Shown here piece by piece: positions 7,442-15,445 of a stretch of DNA of 64,000 nt. Numbering within the stretch: the stretch's first letter is position 1; the number at the start of each line of letters is the position of its first letter. Source of the DNA: Geodermatophilaceae bacterium URHB0062 (GTDB lineage Bacteria; Actinomycetota; Actinomycetes; Mycobacteriales; Geodermatophilaceae); contig KK211087.1 in assembly GCA_000620185.1 (NCBI GenBank), positions 343,373 to 407,372 of the forward strand, written 5' to 3'. The translations under genes were made by a program, and so were the position numbers. The notes under the pieces are model-generated. The model searched no databases, was not told where the DNA came from, and saw only the letters and a list, made by a program, of their open reading frames with translations.

Positions 7442-10207
7442 TCAGGCGCGCGGCGGACGGTCGATGAAGCGGTCGTAGCTGCGGTCCCAGGCCACGCCGG
7501 CCCGATCCGTGCGGCAGTCCAGGCACAGCGAGCCGCTGACCTCGCGGACCAGCATCACCGCCCGCCGGGTGCGGCCGCACTGCCGGCACGGCAGCAGGAC
7601 GGCGGTCCCGCGCTCGGCCGCGGTCCACTCGCCGGCGAGTCGGTGCGCGTTGCGACCGGCGCCGGAACGAAGGACGGGGGGCAGATCCCGGTAGGGAAGC
7701 ACCCCGTGCCGTGCGGCGGCCGCGGTGTAGGCGGCGGCCACGGCGGGGGAGGCGTTCCGGATCCAGCGGGCCTGCCGTTCCGGGACGGTGTAGATGTCGC
7801 GGATGGCCTGCAACAGCGCGACCGGCTCACCCAGCCCGGCGGCCAGCTGCGGCAGCTCGGCGGCGTCGACCGGCGGGCCGGCCACGCGCACCACCTGGTC
7901 GGGGTAGTCGGGCACGGGCACGGCGCCGCGGCGAGGATGGAGCACGGCCATGCCCAGGCGCAGCAGCCGGGCGTCGCGGGCGTAGGCGAACTGGAACGAG
8001 CCGGGGCAGCCCAGCGCGGTCCGGATCGCCGCCAGCCAGTCGATCCAGTCCACGCCCAGACTGTCCTGCAGCGACACCCCGGCGTACAGGCCGTCGATGG
8101 CGGCGGTGAGCCGGGCCGGGGCGCGGTGCACCGCGCCGCCGGTCCACCGGTGGGAGCTCACCGCTCGCCACGTGGAGGTGCCGTCGTGCAGCTCCAGGGT
8201 CAGCTCGGCGGTCAGGTCGTAGGCCGGGCGACCACCGGTGGACCGGCGCTTGCGGACGGCGATGCTGAGGTCGGCGATCAGGTCGCGCAGCATCAGCCGG
8301 TGGCCCTGGTCGTAGCGCTGCGGCAGCGCGGCGGCCAGGTCGACCAGCGCCGACAGCGGAGCGCCGGCCACCGGGCGGGCTCCGCGGTGCAGATCCCGCT
8401 GATGCTCCGCAGCCGCCCGCGTCTCCCGCTTGGCCGCCAGCTCGACCGCGCCCTTCTCGTACTGGCTTTTCACGAACGCCAGGGCGTGCGGGCTCTCGGT
8501 GCGGGTGGCCGGGTCGATCTCCCGCTCGCGGGCGGCCTGGTGGCCTTCCAGTTCCTCGATCTCGGCGGTGAGGATGCGAATCTGGATCTGCCACGGATCG
8601 GCGCGGTGGGACTGTTCGGCCAGCCGCAAGCTCAGTGGCAGGGCCAGCTCGGTGAGACCTTCGGCGATCCACTGGGCGAGCACCGTCGCCGGCAGCGGCG
8701 GCAGCGGGCCGGCGCGGCCCTCGCCGGCGGCCCGGCGGGGATCGCTGGCCCGGTGGAAGTAGTAGAGGAGCTGGTCGTCGGACCGGCGGGGGCGCGGCGC
8801 CAGCACAGTCGGTTCGCCGTCGACGGTGACCGGCAGGCGGGCGAAGGTGTACTTGCGGGTGGGGCCGCTGTGCAACCGGGCTTCGGCGTTGCGGATGCGC
8901 CTGGCCTGGGTGGCCGTGATCCAGGGCCGGCCGTCCGGCGGCAGTACCCCGGGGATGGTGATCGGCTCGCCGCGGTCACCGAGGCGGACGACCAGTTCGC
9001 CGGTCTCGTAGAAGTCCAGGTTGTTCAGGAACGCCTTCAGTGCCCGGCGGCCGTCGTTGCGGCCGTCGTAGCCTGCCCGCAGTGGCAGGATCGGTTCCTC
9101 GACGATCTGCTCGGTCACCGTGCCGTCGACCTTCCTGCGGACGACGCGGACCTTCCGGCGGCGGCGGACCGACGGCGGCGCCCAGCCGTGCTCGGCGAGG
9201 TGGGCGGCGCCCTCCCGGGTGCCGCACCCGTCGGTGAAGAGGTTCTTGCCCAGCCAGCGGACCAGCTCGACCTGATCGGCGAGCTTGCCGTTCGCGGTGA
9301 GCGCCGCCGGGCGCCCGCCGGCGATGAGGGCCTCCGGTGGCCTGGCCGCCGGGCAGTCCGGGCCGATGGCGGTGGCCGGGTACGAGCCGTCGTGGGTGCG
9401 CAGCCGCAGCGTGGTCAGTCCCGGTGGCGCGGCCCGGTTGCTGCCGAACCACCACCAGTGGGGAAGCGTCTCGTGCGGCACGCCGGTGCGCTCGCGCATG
9501 CCGGCGTAGTTGCCTCGGACGGTGTCTTTCGCGTGATGCTTGGCTAGGACGCCCTGGACGGTGACGTTCACCTCCATGCCCAGGTCCAGCTCCCCGAGCC
9601 GGGTGTTGTCGTCGCCGAGGAACGGGCCGCCGCTGCGCGTGTCGCCGATTGCCTGCAGCGCCTCGATTACTGGACCCAGATGGCCGCGGCCGAGCCGGGT
9701 GAGCGAGCGGGCGAACACCGCCGCGGGCCGGTACTCATAGATCATCCGCGCGACGCGGTGCAAGGCGGGCTGGTCGAAGTCGGTGGACACCTTCGTGCCG
9801 CTGCCGGTGGTGAGCAGGATCAGCAGCCCCTGCTGCGGGCCGCCGTAGAGCGACCAGCGGTGGTGAATCGCCGAGCCGTCCAGTGCCTCGGCCCGCTCGA
9901 CGTGCACGGTGGTGCGGTGGTGGGCCCGCAGCTCCTCGGCGCTGGGCAGCAGGTCATCCAGCAGGATGCCCTCGGATTTCGCCAGCGCGGCGGCACCGGT
10001 GCGCACGCTTTGCACCGCCAGGTCGACGGCCCGCTCGCCGCTGTCCGCGCTGGCGCGACCGACGAGCAGGACCAGCGGATCGGCGGCCAGGGCTCGGGCG
10101 ACGTCGGGCCGGCAGGCCGCGGTGGTGAGGATCCGGCCGGGCTGGGGCGCCTGCGGCGATGGCCGTGGTGCAGCGCTGCGTGCATGGCCGGGCATGCGCG
10201 GCGTCAT
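7442..10207 (-). CDS. Large serine recombinase-like protein
   Basis: The 921-residue protein keeps the outline of a large serine integrase. Its N-terminal resolvase-like domain has GRAS with the candidate nucleophile S53 preceded by R51, a TGSGT loop near 135, and FARSLTRLGR at 165-174, matching the LDRLGR element of resolvases with R171 and R174 kept but the usual Asp replaced by Thr170. A recombinase-type middle follows, then a charged helical stretch around 580-640 and a C-terminal zinc knuckle (C874, C877, C895, C898). An AGGAGG lies five bases before the ATG. The gene lies next to the tRNA-Leu, as expected for the integrase of this element. The sequence is divergent, so activity is not certain. 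Confidence 0.65.
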   Translation of the reverse strand: MTPRMPGHARSAAPRPSPQAPQPGRILTTAACRPDVARALAADPLVLLVGRASADSGERAVDLAVQSVRTGAAALAKSEGILLDDLLPSAEELRAHHRTTVHVERAEALDGSAIHHRWSLYGGPQQGLLILLTTGSGTKVSTDFDQPALHRVARMIYEYRPAAVFARSLTRLGRGHLGPVIEALQAIGDTRSGGPFLGDDNTRLGELDLGMEVNVTVQGVLAKHHAKDTVRGNYAGMRERTGVPHETLPHWWWFGSNRAAPPGLTTLRLRTHDGSYPATAIGPDCPAARPPEALIAGGRPAALTANGKLADQVELVRWLGKNLFTDGCGTREGAAHLAEHGWAPPSVRRRRKVRVVRRKVDGTVTEQIVEEPILPLRAGYDGRNDGRRALKAFLNNLDFYETGELVVRLGDRGEPITIPGVLPPDGRPWITATQARRIRNAEARLHSGPTRKYTFARLPVTVDGEPTVLAPRPRRSDDQLLYYFHRASDPRRAAGEGRAGPLPPLPATVLAQWIAEGLTELALPLSLRLAEQSHRADPWQIQIRILTAEIEELEGHQAAREREIDPATRTESPHALAFVKSQYEKGAVELAAKRETRAAAEHQRDLHRGARPVAGAPLSALVDLAAALPQRYDQGHRLMLRDLIADLSIAVRKRRSTGGRPAYDLTAELTLELHDGTSTWRAVSSHRWTGGAVHRAPARLTAAIDGLYAGVSLQDSLGVDWIDWLAAIRTALGCPGSFQFAYARDARLLRLGMAVLHPRRGAVPVPDYPDQVVRVAGPPVDAAELPQLAAGLGEPVALLQAIRDIYTVPERQARWIRNASPAVAAAYTAAAARHGVLPYRDLPPVLRSGAGRNAHRLAGEWTAAERGTAVLLPCRQCGRTRRAVMLVREVSGSLCLDCRTDRAGVAWDRSYDRFIDRPPRA

Positions 10208-10962
10208 CGCGCCCTCCTAGCGGAGTCATTACGCCGTGAGCGTAGTACCCGTGAGGGGGTGCCGCGGCCGATCCGCCCGCGGGAGGTGGTAGGCATGGAG
10301 GGCTGCTGGGTTGCAATCTCTCGGCGGGCCCGGGCGGGGCGGCGTTGGGCCCGGCCTGCGTCGGGGGTCGTGGTCAGCGGCGGCGGCCCGGCCGGAGCCC
10401 CTTCCTTGGAACCGCCGCCCGGCGCGGGACTGGCCGAGCTGCTCGCCTGCGGTGCGCCGGGAGAGGTGCGGCTGTTCGGTATCGACGAGCTGGCCGAGGC
10501 CGAGTCGCTGCCCCGGGCACTGGCCGAGCTGCCGGCGTCGGTGCTGCGGGTGCGGGTCGAGGACGCCGTGTTCGACCTCACCGATCCCGCCGGGCGCGCC
10601 GGCTGGCGGCTGGTCCTGGCCGGGCTGGTCGCGCACTCGCAGTCCCGCTCGAGCGCGAACGACCCGACCGGGGCGCGCCCGGCCCGCGCCAGGGCCAGCA
10701 CCTCGGCCACTCCCGGCGCGACGACGGTCGAGGCTGCACCGGTCGATGCGGCGCCGGTCGATGCAGCGCCGGTCGATGCGGCGCCGGTCGATGCGGCCCC
10801 GATCGATGCGGCACCGATCGATGCGGCGCCGATCGCCGGTGTCGAGGAACCGGAGCCGGCCGGCCGGTCTGCGGCGCCGGTGGGCTCGGCGACCCAGATC
10901 AGGTGCGCCGGGCACCGGCACGCATCGGCGCCAACGGAGTCGGGGTGCGAGTCATCGGCCAT
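10204..10962 (-). CDS. Hypothetical protein with GAAST repeats (doubtful; antisense overlap)
   Basis: The frame starts MADDSHPDSVGADACRCPAH and its TGA overlaps the recombinase ATG as ATGA, which suggests an operon with it. The first thirty residues look protein-like (CRC, HLIWVAE). The middle is a tandem GAAST repeat and the remainder is Ser/Ala/Arg/Pro-rich in a way typical of the antisense of a real gene. Either this is a low-complexity protein or only its N-terminus is genuine. Start could also be the ATG at 10971. Confidence 0.3.
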   Translation of the reverse strand: MADDSHPDSVGADACRCPAHLIWVAEPTGAADRPAGSGSSTPAIGAASIGAASIGAASTGAASTGAASTGAASTGAASTVVAPGVAEVLALARAGRAPVGSFALERDCECATSPARTSRQPARPAGSVRSNTASSTRTRSTDAGSSASARGSDSASASSSIPNSRTSPGAPQASSSASPAPGGGSKEGAPAGPPPLTTTPDAGRAQRRPARARREIATQQPSMPTTSRGRIGRGTPSRVLRSRRNDSARRAR

Positions 10963-11275
10963 CGCGGCCACCCGACAGGTCGGCGGCGGTGGCCCCGCCG
11001 GAGGAAGCTGCGGCCCCCAGGGCGGCGAGCAGGCCGCTGAGCACCCGGGTCAGGTCGGCGAGCAGGACGACGTCGACCGCGACCCGGCCGGGCGGAACCG
11101 GCGCACCGCAGGACGCGCAGCCTCGAATGAGATCTGCGCCGACGCTCGGGGCATCAGCCCCGGGGATGCCGGGCGGCTGCCCGGCGACCGCGCCCCCGAC
11201 GGGGGTCCAAGTGCGGTCGCGGTACCGGTGTCGCCGGGCAAATGCCCCGGCAAGGGTGTCCGAGGGGGGACTTGA
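10295..11275 (+). CDS. Hypothetical protein with PVDAA repeats (doubtful; overlaps antisense ORFs and tRNA end)
   Basis: An ATG at 10295 follows a strong GGGAGGTGG. The first part (GLAELLACGAPGEVRLFGID, then a stretch of alternating Leu/Val and acidic residues) looks like real protein on this strand, with base composition by codon position as expected. It then enters six 15-bp repeats encoding PVDAA. After about 10,870 the frame looks like antisense of another gene and runs into the tRNA before reaching its TGA at 11273-11275. The 5' two thirds may be a real gene whose natural end was lost or recombined. No family recognised. Confidence 0.35.
   Translation: MEGCWVAISRRARAGRRWARPASGVVVSGGGPAGAPSLEPPPGAGLAELLACGAPGEVRLFGIDELAEAESLPRALAELPASVLRVRVEDAVFDLTDPAGRAGWRLVLAGLVAHSQSRSSANDPTGARPARARASTSATPGATTVEAAPVDAAPVDAAPVDAAPVDAAPIDAAPIDAAPIAGVEEPEPAGRSAAPVGSATQIRCAGHRHASAPTESGCESSAIAATRQVGGGGPAGGSCGPQGGEQAAEHPGQVGEQDDVDRDPAGRNRRTAGRAASNEICADARGISPGDAGRLPGDRAPDGGPSAVAVPVSPGKCPGKGVRGGT
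10739..10828. repeat. Six tandem 15-bp repeats (CCGGTCGATGCGGCG type)
   Basis: Six consecutive 15-bp units, four of the form CCGGTCGATGCGGCN and two of the form CCGATCGATGCGGCN, followed by a partial seventh. As the unit is a multiple of three it stays open on both strands: PVDAA/PIDAA on plus, GAAST/GAASI on minus. It sits where two antisense ORFs meet. Confidence 0.9.
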
Positions 11276-11305
11276 ACCCCCACGCCCGATAAAGGGCACT
11301 AGCAC
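10952..11305 (-). CDS. Small CxxC protein, start unclear (possibly disrupted at the attachment site)
   Basis: The C-terminal 75 residues (around 11,180 down to 10,952) are protein-like: a CASC motif, then VAVDVVLLADLTRVLSGLLA, an amphipathic or membrane-proximal helix. The stop overlaps the start of the next minus-strand ORF. The only in-frame ATG lies inside the tRNA-Leu gene, so the natural 5' end is missing or lies across the attachment junction; in a circularised element the gene could be completed by sequence from the other end. Function unknown. Confidence 0.3.
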   Translation of the reverse strand: MLVPFIGRGGSSPPSDTLAGAFARRHRYRDRTWTPVGGAVAGQPPGIPGADAPSVGADLIRGCASCGAPVPPGRVAVDVVLLADLTRVLSGLLAALGAAASSGGATAADLSGGRDGR

Positions 11306-11341
11306 CTCAAGCTAGCGCGTCTGCCATTCCGCCACCCGGAC
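11257..11341 (-). tRNA. tRNA-Leu (anticodon GAG)
   Basis: The reverse strand folds as an 85-nt class II tRNA. The acceptor stem pairs GTCCGGG with CTCGGAC, with discriminator A and no encoded CCA. The anticodon stem CTAGC/GCTAG encloses the loop TTGAGGT with anticodon GAG, reading CUC. A long variable arm and a T arm with GTTCAAGTC follow. It sits exactly at the change from unusual gene content (lower coordinates, 3' side) to conserved core genes, so its 3' end is the likely integration site of the element. A TATGCT hexamer at 11,373-11,378 (minus strand) could be its -10 box. Confidence 0.93.
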
Positions 11342-11427
11342 AAGGTGGGCACTCTCGCGAGCGCCAGGAGTCAGCATAGACGAGCCTCGACCACGGACTG
11401 AGCACCCCCGGTGGCAGGATCGCCGAC

Positions 11428-12756
11428 ATGTCGGAGACGAGCCCCCAGCCCCTCGCCGGTGCCCAGGACGAGGTGGCGGAGCTGCTCTCCGACCTCATCC
11501 GGATCGACACCACCAACACCGGCGACACCGCGACCAGCGCGGGGGAGCGGGCCGCCGCCGAGTGGGTCGCCTGCAAGCTCGCCGACGCCGGCATCGAGTC
11601 GGAGATCCTCGAGTCGGAGCGGGGGAGGGCCAGCCTGGTCGCCCGCATCGAGGGCGCCGACCCGAGCCGGCCGGCGCTGCTGGTGCACGGCCACCTGGAC
11701 GTCGTCCCCGCCGACCCGGCCGAGTGGAGCGTGCACCCGTTCTCCGGTGAGGAGCGCGACGGCTACATCTGGGGCCGCGGCGCCGTGGACATGAAGGACA
11801 TGGACGCCATGGTGCTGGCGCTGGTCCGTGACTGGGCCCGCACGGGCGTGAAGCCGCCGCGCGACATCGTCCTGGCCTACGTCGCCGACGAGGAGGCCGG
11901 CGGCCGGCTCGGCGCCCGCTGGCTGGTCGACGAGCACCCCGACCTGTTCGAGAACTGCAGCGAGGCGATCAGCGAGGTCGGCGGCTTCTCGATCACCGTC
12001 CGCGACGACCTGCGCCTCTACCTCGTGCAGACCGCCGAGAAGGGCCTGGCCTGGATGCGGCTCACCGCCTCGGGCAAGCCCGGCCACGGCTCCTTCGTGC
12101 ACGAGGACAACGCCGTCACGCGGCTCTGCGAGGCCGTCGCCCGGCTCGGCTCCGCCCGGCTGCCCACGGTGCTCACCCCGCCGATGCGCCAGTTCCTGGC
12201 CGCGGTGGAGGACGCCTACGGCATCGAGGTCGATCCAGACCAGCCCGAGCAGGCGCTGGCACGCCTGGGCTCGATCAGCCGGATGATCGGCGCGGCCCTG
12301 CGCAACACCGCCAACCCGACGATGGTCGACGCCGGCTACAAGGCGAACGTCATCCCCGGCACGGCCAGCGCGACCGTCGACGGCCGCTTCCTCTACGGCC
12401 AGGAGGAGGAGTTCGAGCGCCAGCTCGCCGGCCTGATCGGCGAGGGCATCCAGCGCGAGTGGCTGGTGCACGACAACGCCGTCGAGACGACGTTCGACGG
12501 CCCGCTCGTCGACTCGATGGTCGCCGCGCTCAAGGCCGAGGACGACGGCGCGCGGCCGGTGCCCTTCACCATGAGCGGCGGCACCGATGCCAAGAGCTTC
12601 GAGCGTCTGGGCATGCGCTGCTTCGGGTTCTCGCCGCTGCGGCTGCCGCCGGACCTCGATTTCGCCTCACTCTTCCACGGCATCGACGAGCGGGTGCCGG
12701 TCGAGTCGCTGCGGTTCGGCATTCGAGTTCTCGACCGGTTCCTGCGCTCGGCATGA
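11428..12756 (+). CDS. M20 family metallopeptidase (dipeptidase-like)
   Basis: The 442-residue protein is an M20/M25/M40-type zinc aminoacylase/peptidase, the counterpart by synteny of M. tuberculosis Rv2141c. Visible metal-binding motifs are HGHLDVVP (H and catalytic D), GRGAVDMKD (bridging D) and DEEAGG (catalytic Glu and metal Glu). The dimerisation domain follows in the middle, and the last metal His is likely in SLFHGIDERVP near the C-terminus. It is cytoplasmic, with no signal peptide. The ATG at 11428 is the first plausible start after the tRNA. Exact substrate cannot be told from sequence. Confidence 0.88.
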   Translation: MSETSPQPLAGAQDEVAELLSDLIRIDTTNTGDTATSAGERAAAEWVACKLADAGIESEILESERGRASLVARIEGADPSRPALLVHGHLDVVPADPAEWSVHPFSGEERDGYIWGRGAVDMKDMDAMVLALVRDWARTGVKPPRDIVLAYVADEEAGGRLGARWLVDEHPDLFENCSEAISEVGGFSITVRDDLRLYLVQTAEKGLAWMRLTASGKPGHGSFVHEDNAVTRLCEAVARLGSARLPTVLTPPMRQFLAAVEDAYGIEVDPDQPEQALARLGSISRMIGAALRNTANPTMVDAGYKANVIPGTASATVDGRFLYGQEEEFERQLAGLIGEGIQREWLVHDNAVETTFDGPLVDSMVAALKAEDDGARPVPFTMSGGTDAKSFERLGMRCFGFSPLRLPPDLDFASLFHGIDERVPVESLRFGIRVLDRFLRSA

Positions 12757-12763
12757 TGCGAGG

Positions 12764-13561
12764 GTGACCGCACCCACACCTGGTTCCGTTGCCCTGATCA
12801 CCGGAGGGACCGGCGGCTTCGGCCGCGCCCTCGCCGCGAAGCTGAAGACGCTGGACGTCGTCCCGGTGCTCGCCGACCTCGACAGCGCGCGCAACCGGCA
12901 GGTCGCCGCCGACCTCGGCTGCCCCTTCGTCGTCCTCGACGTCACCGACCGCGCGGCCAACGAGGCCGTCGTGGGGCAGATCGAGGCGGAGCACGGCCGG
13001 CTGGACGTCGCTTTCCTCAACGCCGGGATCGCCGGCTTCGACTCCGACGCCCTGTTCGATCTCGAGAGCTTCCTGACGGTCGTCGACGTCGACCTGTTCG
13101 GGGTCGTCTACGGCGCGGCGGCCGCCCTGCCGGCGCTGCAGCGGGCCGGGGGCGGGGCCGTCGTGGTGACGGCGTCCCTCGCGGGGCTGTCCCCGATGGC
13201 CACCGATCCCGGCTACAGCGTGGCCAAGGGCGGTGCCGTGGCGTTCGTCCGCTCGATGGCCCCGCGCCTGGCCGCCGAGAACATCACCATCACCGCGATC
13301 TGCCCCGGCTTCGCCGACACGGCGATCATCGACCCGCTCCGCGAGGAGTTCGAGGAGGCGGGCTTCCCGGTGCTGTCCGCCGACGAGGTCGCCGACGCGA
13401 TGCTCGCGGCCTGGACGCAGGGCGAGGCGGGCGCCGCCTACATCGTCCAGCCCGGCATCGGCGCCGTCCCCTACAGGTTCAAGGGCGTGCCGAGCGCGAA
13501 GACGGCGACCGGCGAGATCGCCGTCGTCCCGGAGGCTCTCCGTCCGCCGTCCATGCGCTGA
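12764..13561 (+). CDS. SDR family NAD(P)-dependent oxidoreductase
   Basis: A classical short-chain dehydrogenase of 265 residues beginning at a GTG seven bases after the peptidase stop. It has the cofactor motif TGGTGGFG, the NAG motif (LNAGIAG), a catalytic Ser in VTASLAG and YSVAK with the Tyr/Lys pair. It is complete and typical in length. The close spacing suggests co-transcription with the M20 peptidase and the downstream quinone oxidoreductase. Substrate unknown. Confidence 0.88.
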   Translation: MTAPTPGSVALITGGTGGFGRALAAKLKTLDVVPVLADLDSARNRQVAADLGCPFVVLDVTDRAANEAVVGQIEAEHGRLDVAFLNAGIAGFDSDALFDLESFLTVVDVDLFGVVYGAAAALPALQRAGGGAVVVTASLAGLSPMATDPGYSVAKGGAVAFVRSMAPRLAAENITITAICPGFADTAIIDPLREEFEEAGFPVLSADEVADAMLAAWTQGEAGAAYIVQPGIGAVPYRFKGVPSAKTATGEIAVVPEALRPPSMR

Positions 13562-13603
13562 CCCGGTGACGGGGACCCGGGCCGGTCTGGCAGGGTCGGG
13601 GGC

Positions 13604-14560
13604 ATGCGTGCATGGCGGGTACACGAGCTCGGTGATCCCTCGCAGGTGCTGAGCCTCGACGAGGTCGACCAGCCCACGCCGGGCGACGGCCAGGTGCTGG
13701 TCAAGGTCAGGGCGGCCGCGCTGAACTTCCCCGACGTGCTCATGGCGATGGGCATGTACCAGGAGAAGCCGCCGCTGCCCTACATCCCGGGCGTGGAGCT
13801 GTGCGGGGAGATCGTCGGCACCGGTCAGCGGGTCATCGGCTCGCCGTCGGGCGGGCCGGGGGCCTTCGCCGAGTACGCGCTCATGGACGCCGACGCCGCG
13901 TTCCCCGCCCCCGAGGGCATGAGCGACGAGAAGGCGGCGTCGCTCTACCTGACCTACCAGACCGGCTACGTCGGGCTGCACCGCCGGGCGAACATCCAGG
14001 CCGGCGACTGGCTGCTGGTGCACGCCGGCGCCGGGGGAGTGGGGTCGGCCGCCATCCAGCTGGGCAAGGCGGCCGGCGCGCACGTCATCGCCACGGCCGG
14101 GGGCGCCCGCAAGGTCGAGGTCTGCCGGCAGCTCGGCGCCGACCACGTCGTCGACTACACGACCGACGACTTCGTCCCCGTCGTCAAGGAGGTCACCGGT
14201 GGGCACGGCGCCGACATCGTCTACGACCCGGTCGGCGGCGACGTCTTCGACAAGTCCCGCAAGTGCGTCGCCTTCGAGGGCCGGATCGTCGTCGTCGGCT
14301 TCACCAGCGGCCGGATCCCCGAGGCGCCGGCCAACCACCTGCTCGTGAAGAACTACAGCGTCGTCGGCCTGCACTGGGGCCTGTACCGCAAGCACGACCC
14401 GGCGGTCTTCGGCATGGTGCACGAGCAGCTGACCCGCCTGGTCGACGAGGGCCACGTCGACCCGCTGGTCGGCGCCGTCCACCCGCTGGACGAGGCGCCG
14501 CAGGCGCTCAAGGCGCTGGCCGAGCGAAGCACCGTGGGCAAGGTCGTCCTCGTCCCCTGA
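13604..14560 (+). CDS. NADPH:quinone oxidoreductase family protein (MDR superfamily)
   Basis: The 318-residue protein begins MRAWRVHELGDPSQVL and matches the quinone-oxidoreductase branch of the medium-chain dehydrogenases. It has an N-terminal GroES-like domain with NFPDVLMAMG in place of zinc ligands, then a Rossmann fold with AGAGGVGSAAIQLGK. Lack of structural or catalytic zinc cysteines fits the zinc-free quinone reductase type. It follows the SDR gene by 42 bases on the same strand. Likely substrate: quinones or enoyl compounds, not resolvable here. Confidence 0.86.
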   Translation: MRAWRVHELGDPSQVLSLDEVDQPTPGDGQVLVKVRAAALNFPDVLMAMGMYQEKPPLPYIPGVELCGEIVGTGQRVIGSPSGGPGAFAEYALMDADAAFPAPEGMSDEKAASLYLTYQTGYVGLHRRANIQAGDWLLVHAGAGGVGSAAIQLGKAAGAHVIATAGGARKVEVCRQLGADHVVDYTTDDFVPVVKEVTGGHGADIVYDPVGGDVFDKSRKCVAFEGRIVVVGFTSGRIPEAPANHLLVKNYSVVGLHWGLYRKHDPAVFGMVHEQLTRLVDEGHVDPLVGAVHPLDEAPQALKALAERSTVGKVVLVP

Positions 14561-14571
14561 CGGGAGCCGCC

Positions 14572-14584
14572 TAACCTCGGGCGG
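14572..14584 (+). promoter_or_regulatory. Leaderless-type -10 (TAACCT) for the pentapeptide gene
   Basis: TAACCT at 14572-14577 is followed by 7 nt and then the GTG at 14585, with no Shine-Dalgarno. Transcription starting at the GTG would give a leaderless mRNA. Confidence 0.5.
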
Positions 14585-15403
14585 GTGACCGAGCTGCCGC
14601 TGATCGACGAGCGGGCGCACCTCCGGGCCGACTGCGCCAGCTGCGCCGGGCTCTGCTGCGTCGCGCCCGCGTTCGCGGCGTCGGCCGACTTCGCGATCGA
14701 CAAGCCGGCGGCGACGCCCTGCCCGAACCTGCGGGCGGACTTCCGCTGCGGCATCCACGCGCAGCTGCGCGACCGCGGCTTTCCGGGCTGCACCGTCTTC
14801 GACTGCTTCGGGGCCGGCCAGCGCATCACCCAGCAGACGTTCGGCGGCCGGACCTGGCGGGAGGCTCCCGAGCTGGCCCGCGCCCAGTTCGCCGTCCTCC
14901 CGGTCATGCGTCAGCTGCAGGAGATGCTCTGGTACCTCGCCGAGGCGGCCGAGCGGCCGGCCGCGGCGCCGCTGCAGGGGGAGGTCACCGCGGCTCGCCG
15001 GCGCACCGAGCAGCTGACCGCGGGCTCCGCCGACGACCTCGAGGGGATGGACGTCGGCGCGTGGCGGGCCGAGGTCGGGGACCTGCTGCTCCGCGTGAGC
15101 GAGCTGGTCCGCGGCAGGAGCCGGGGGCCGGACCGTCGGAACGCCGACCTCATCGGCGCCGACCTCCGGCGTCGGAAGGTGCGGAACGCCGGCCTGAGAG
15201 GCGCCTACCTGATCGGCGCGGACCTGCGCGGACTCGACCTCGGGACGGCGGACCTGCTCGGCGCCGACCTGCGCGCGGCCGACGTGCGCGGCGCCGACCT
15301 GAGCGGCTGCCTGTTCCTCACCCAGCCGCAGGTGGAGGCGGCGGTCGGCGACGCGGCCACCCGCATCCCCGCCGTCCTCAGGCGACCGGCGCACTGGAGC
15401 TAG
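14585..15403 (+). CDS. Pentapeptide repeat protein with N-terminal cysteine-rich domain
   Basis: The 272-residue protein has two parts. The first 80 residues are Cys-rich (CASCAGLCC, CPNL, RCGIH, GCTVFDCFG), resembling a metal-binding YkgJ-like domain. After a helical linker, residues about 185-250 are pentapeptide repeats (NADLI GADLR, GAYLI GADLR GLDLG, ADLLG ADLRA, GADLS). The start GTG is set by an immediately upstream TAACCT hexamer. The 3' end runs into a hairpin shared with the convergent amidohydrolase. Role unknown; pentapeptide folds often bind proteins or mimic DNA. Confidence 0.75.
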   Translation: MTELPLIDERAHLRADCASCAGLCCVAPAFAASADFAIDKPAATPCPNLRADFRCGIHAQLRDRGFPGCTVFDCFGAGQRITQQTFGGRTWREAPELARAQFAVLPVMRQLQEMLWYLAEAAERPAAAPLQGEVTAARRRTEQLTAGSADDLEGMDVGAWRAEVGDLLLRVSELVRGRSRGPDRRNADLIGADLRRRKVRNAGLRGAYLIGADLRGLDLGTADLLGADLRAADVRGADLSGCLFLTQPQVEAAVGDAATRIPAVLRRPAHWS

Positions 15404-15445
15404 TGGAGTGCGAGGGCGCGGAAAGTGCCGCCCTCCCACTCCACT
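15402..15445. terminator. Bidirectional hairpin terminator between convergent genes
   Basis: Arms at 15402-15418 and 15429-15445 (AGTGGAGTG... against ...CACTCCACT) pair over 17 bp with a single mismatch, around a 10-nt loop. It fills exactly the gap between the stop of the pentapeptide gene and the stop of the minus-strand amidohydrolase. There is no T tract, as is common in GC-rich actinobacteria. Confidence 0.7.

Larger units (their letters stand above)
1..11256. mobile_element. Right end of a putative tRNA-Leu-associated integrative element (left end outside window)
   Basis: This stretch abuts the 3' end of a tRNA-Leu gene and differs from the conserved core gene order that begins just past the tRNA. 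It carries a large serine recombinase near the tRNA, short ORFs of unknown function, a tandem repeat, and an operon with a giant DnaQ-DinG-RecQ fusion. Integration into tRNA 3' ends is a well known habit of actinobacterial elements. I could not find the second attachment site, because the left boundary lies outside the window, so extent and mobility are inferred. Confidence 0.55.

Noticed and set aside
10739-10828. CRISPR array
   Set aside because: The 15-bp units are directly adjacent with no spacers and are in frame; it is a coding tandem repeat.
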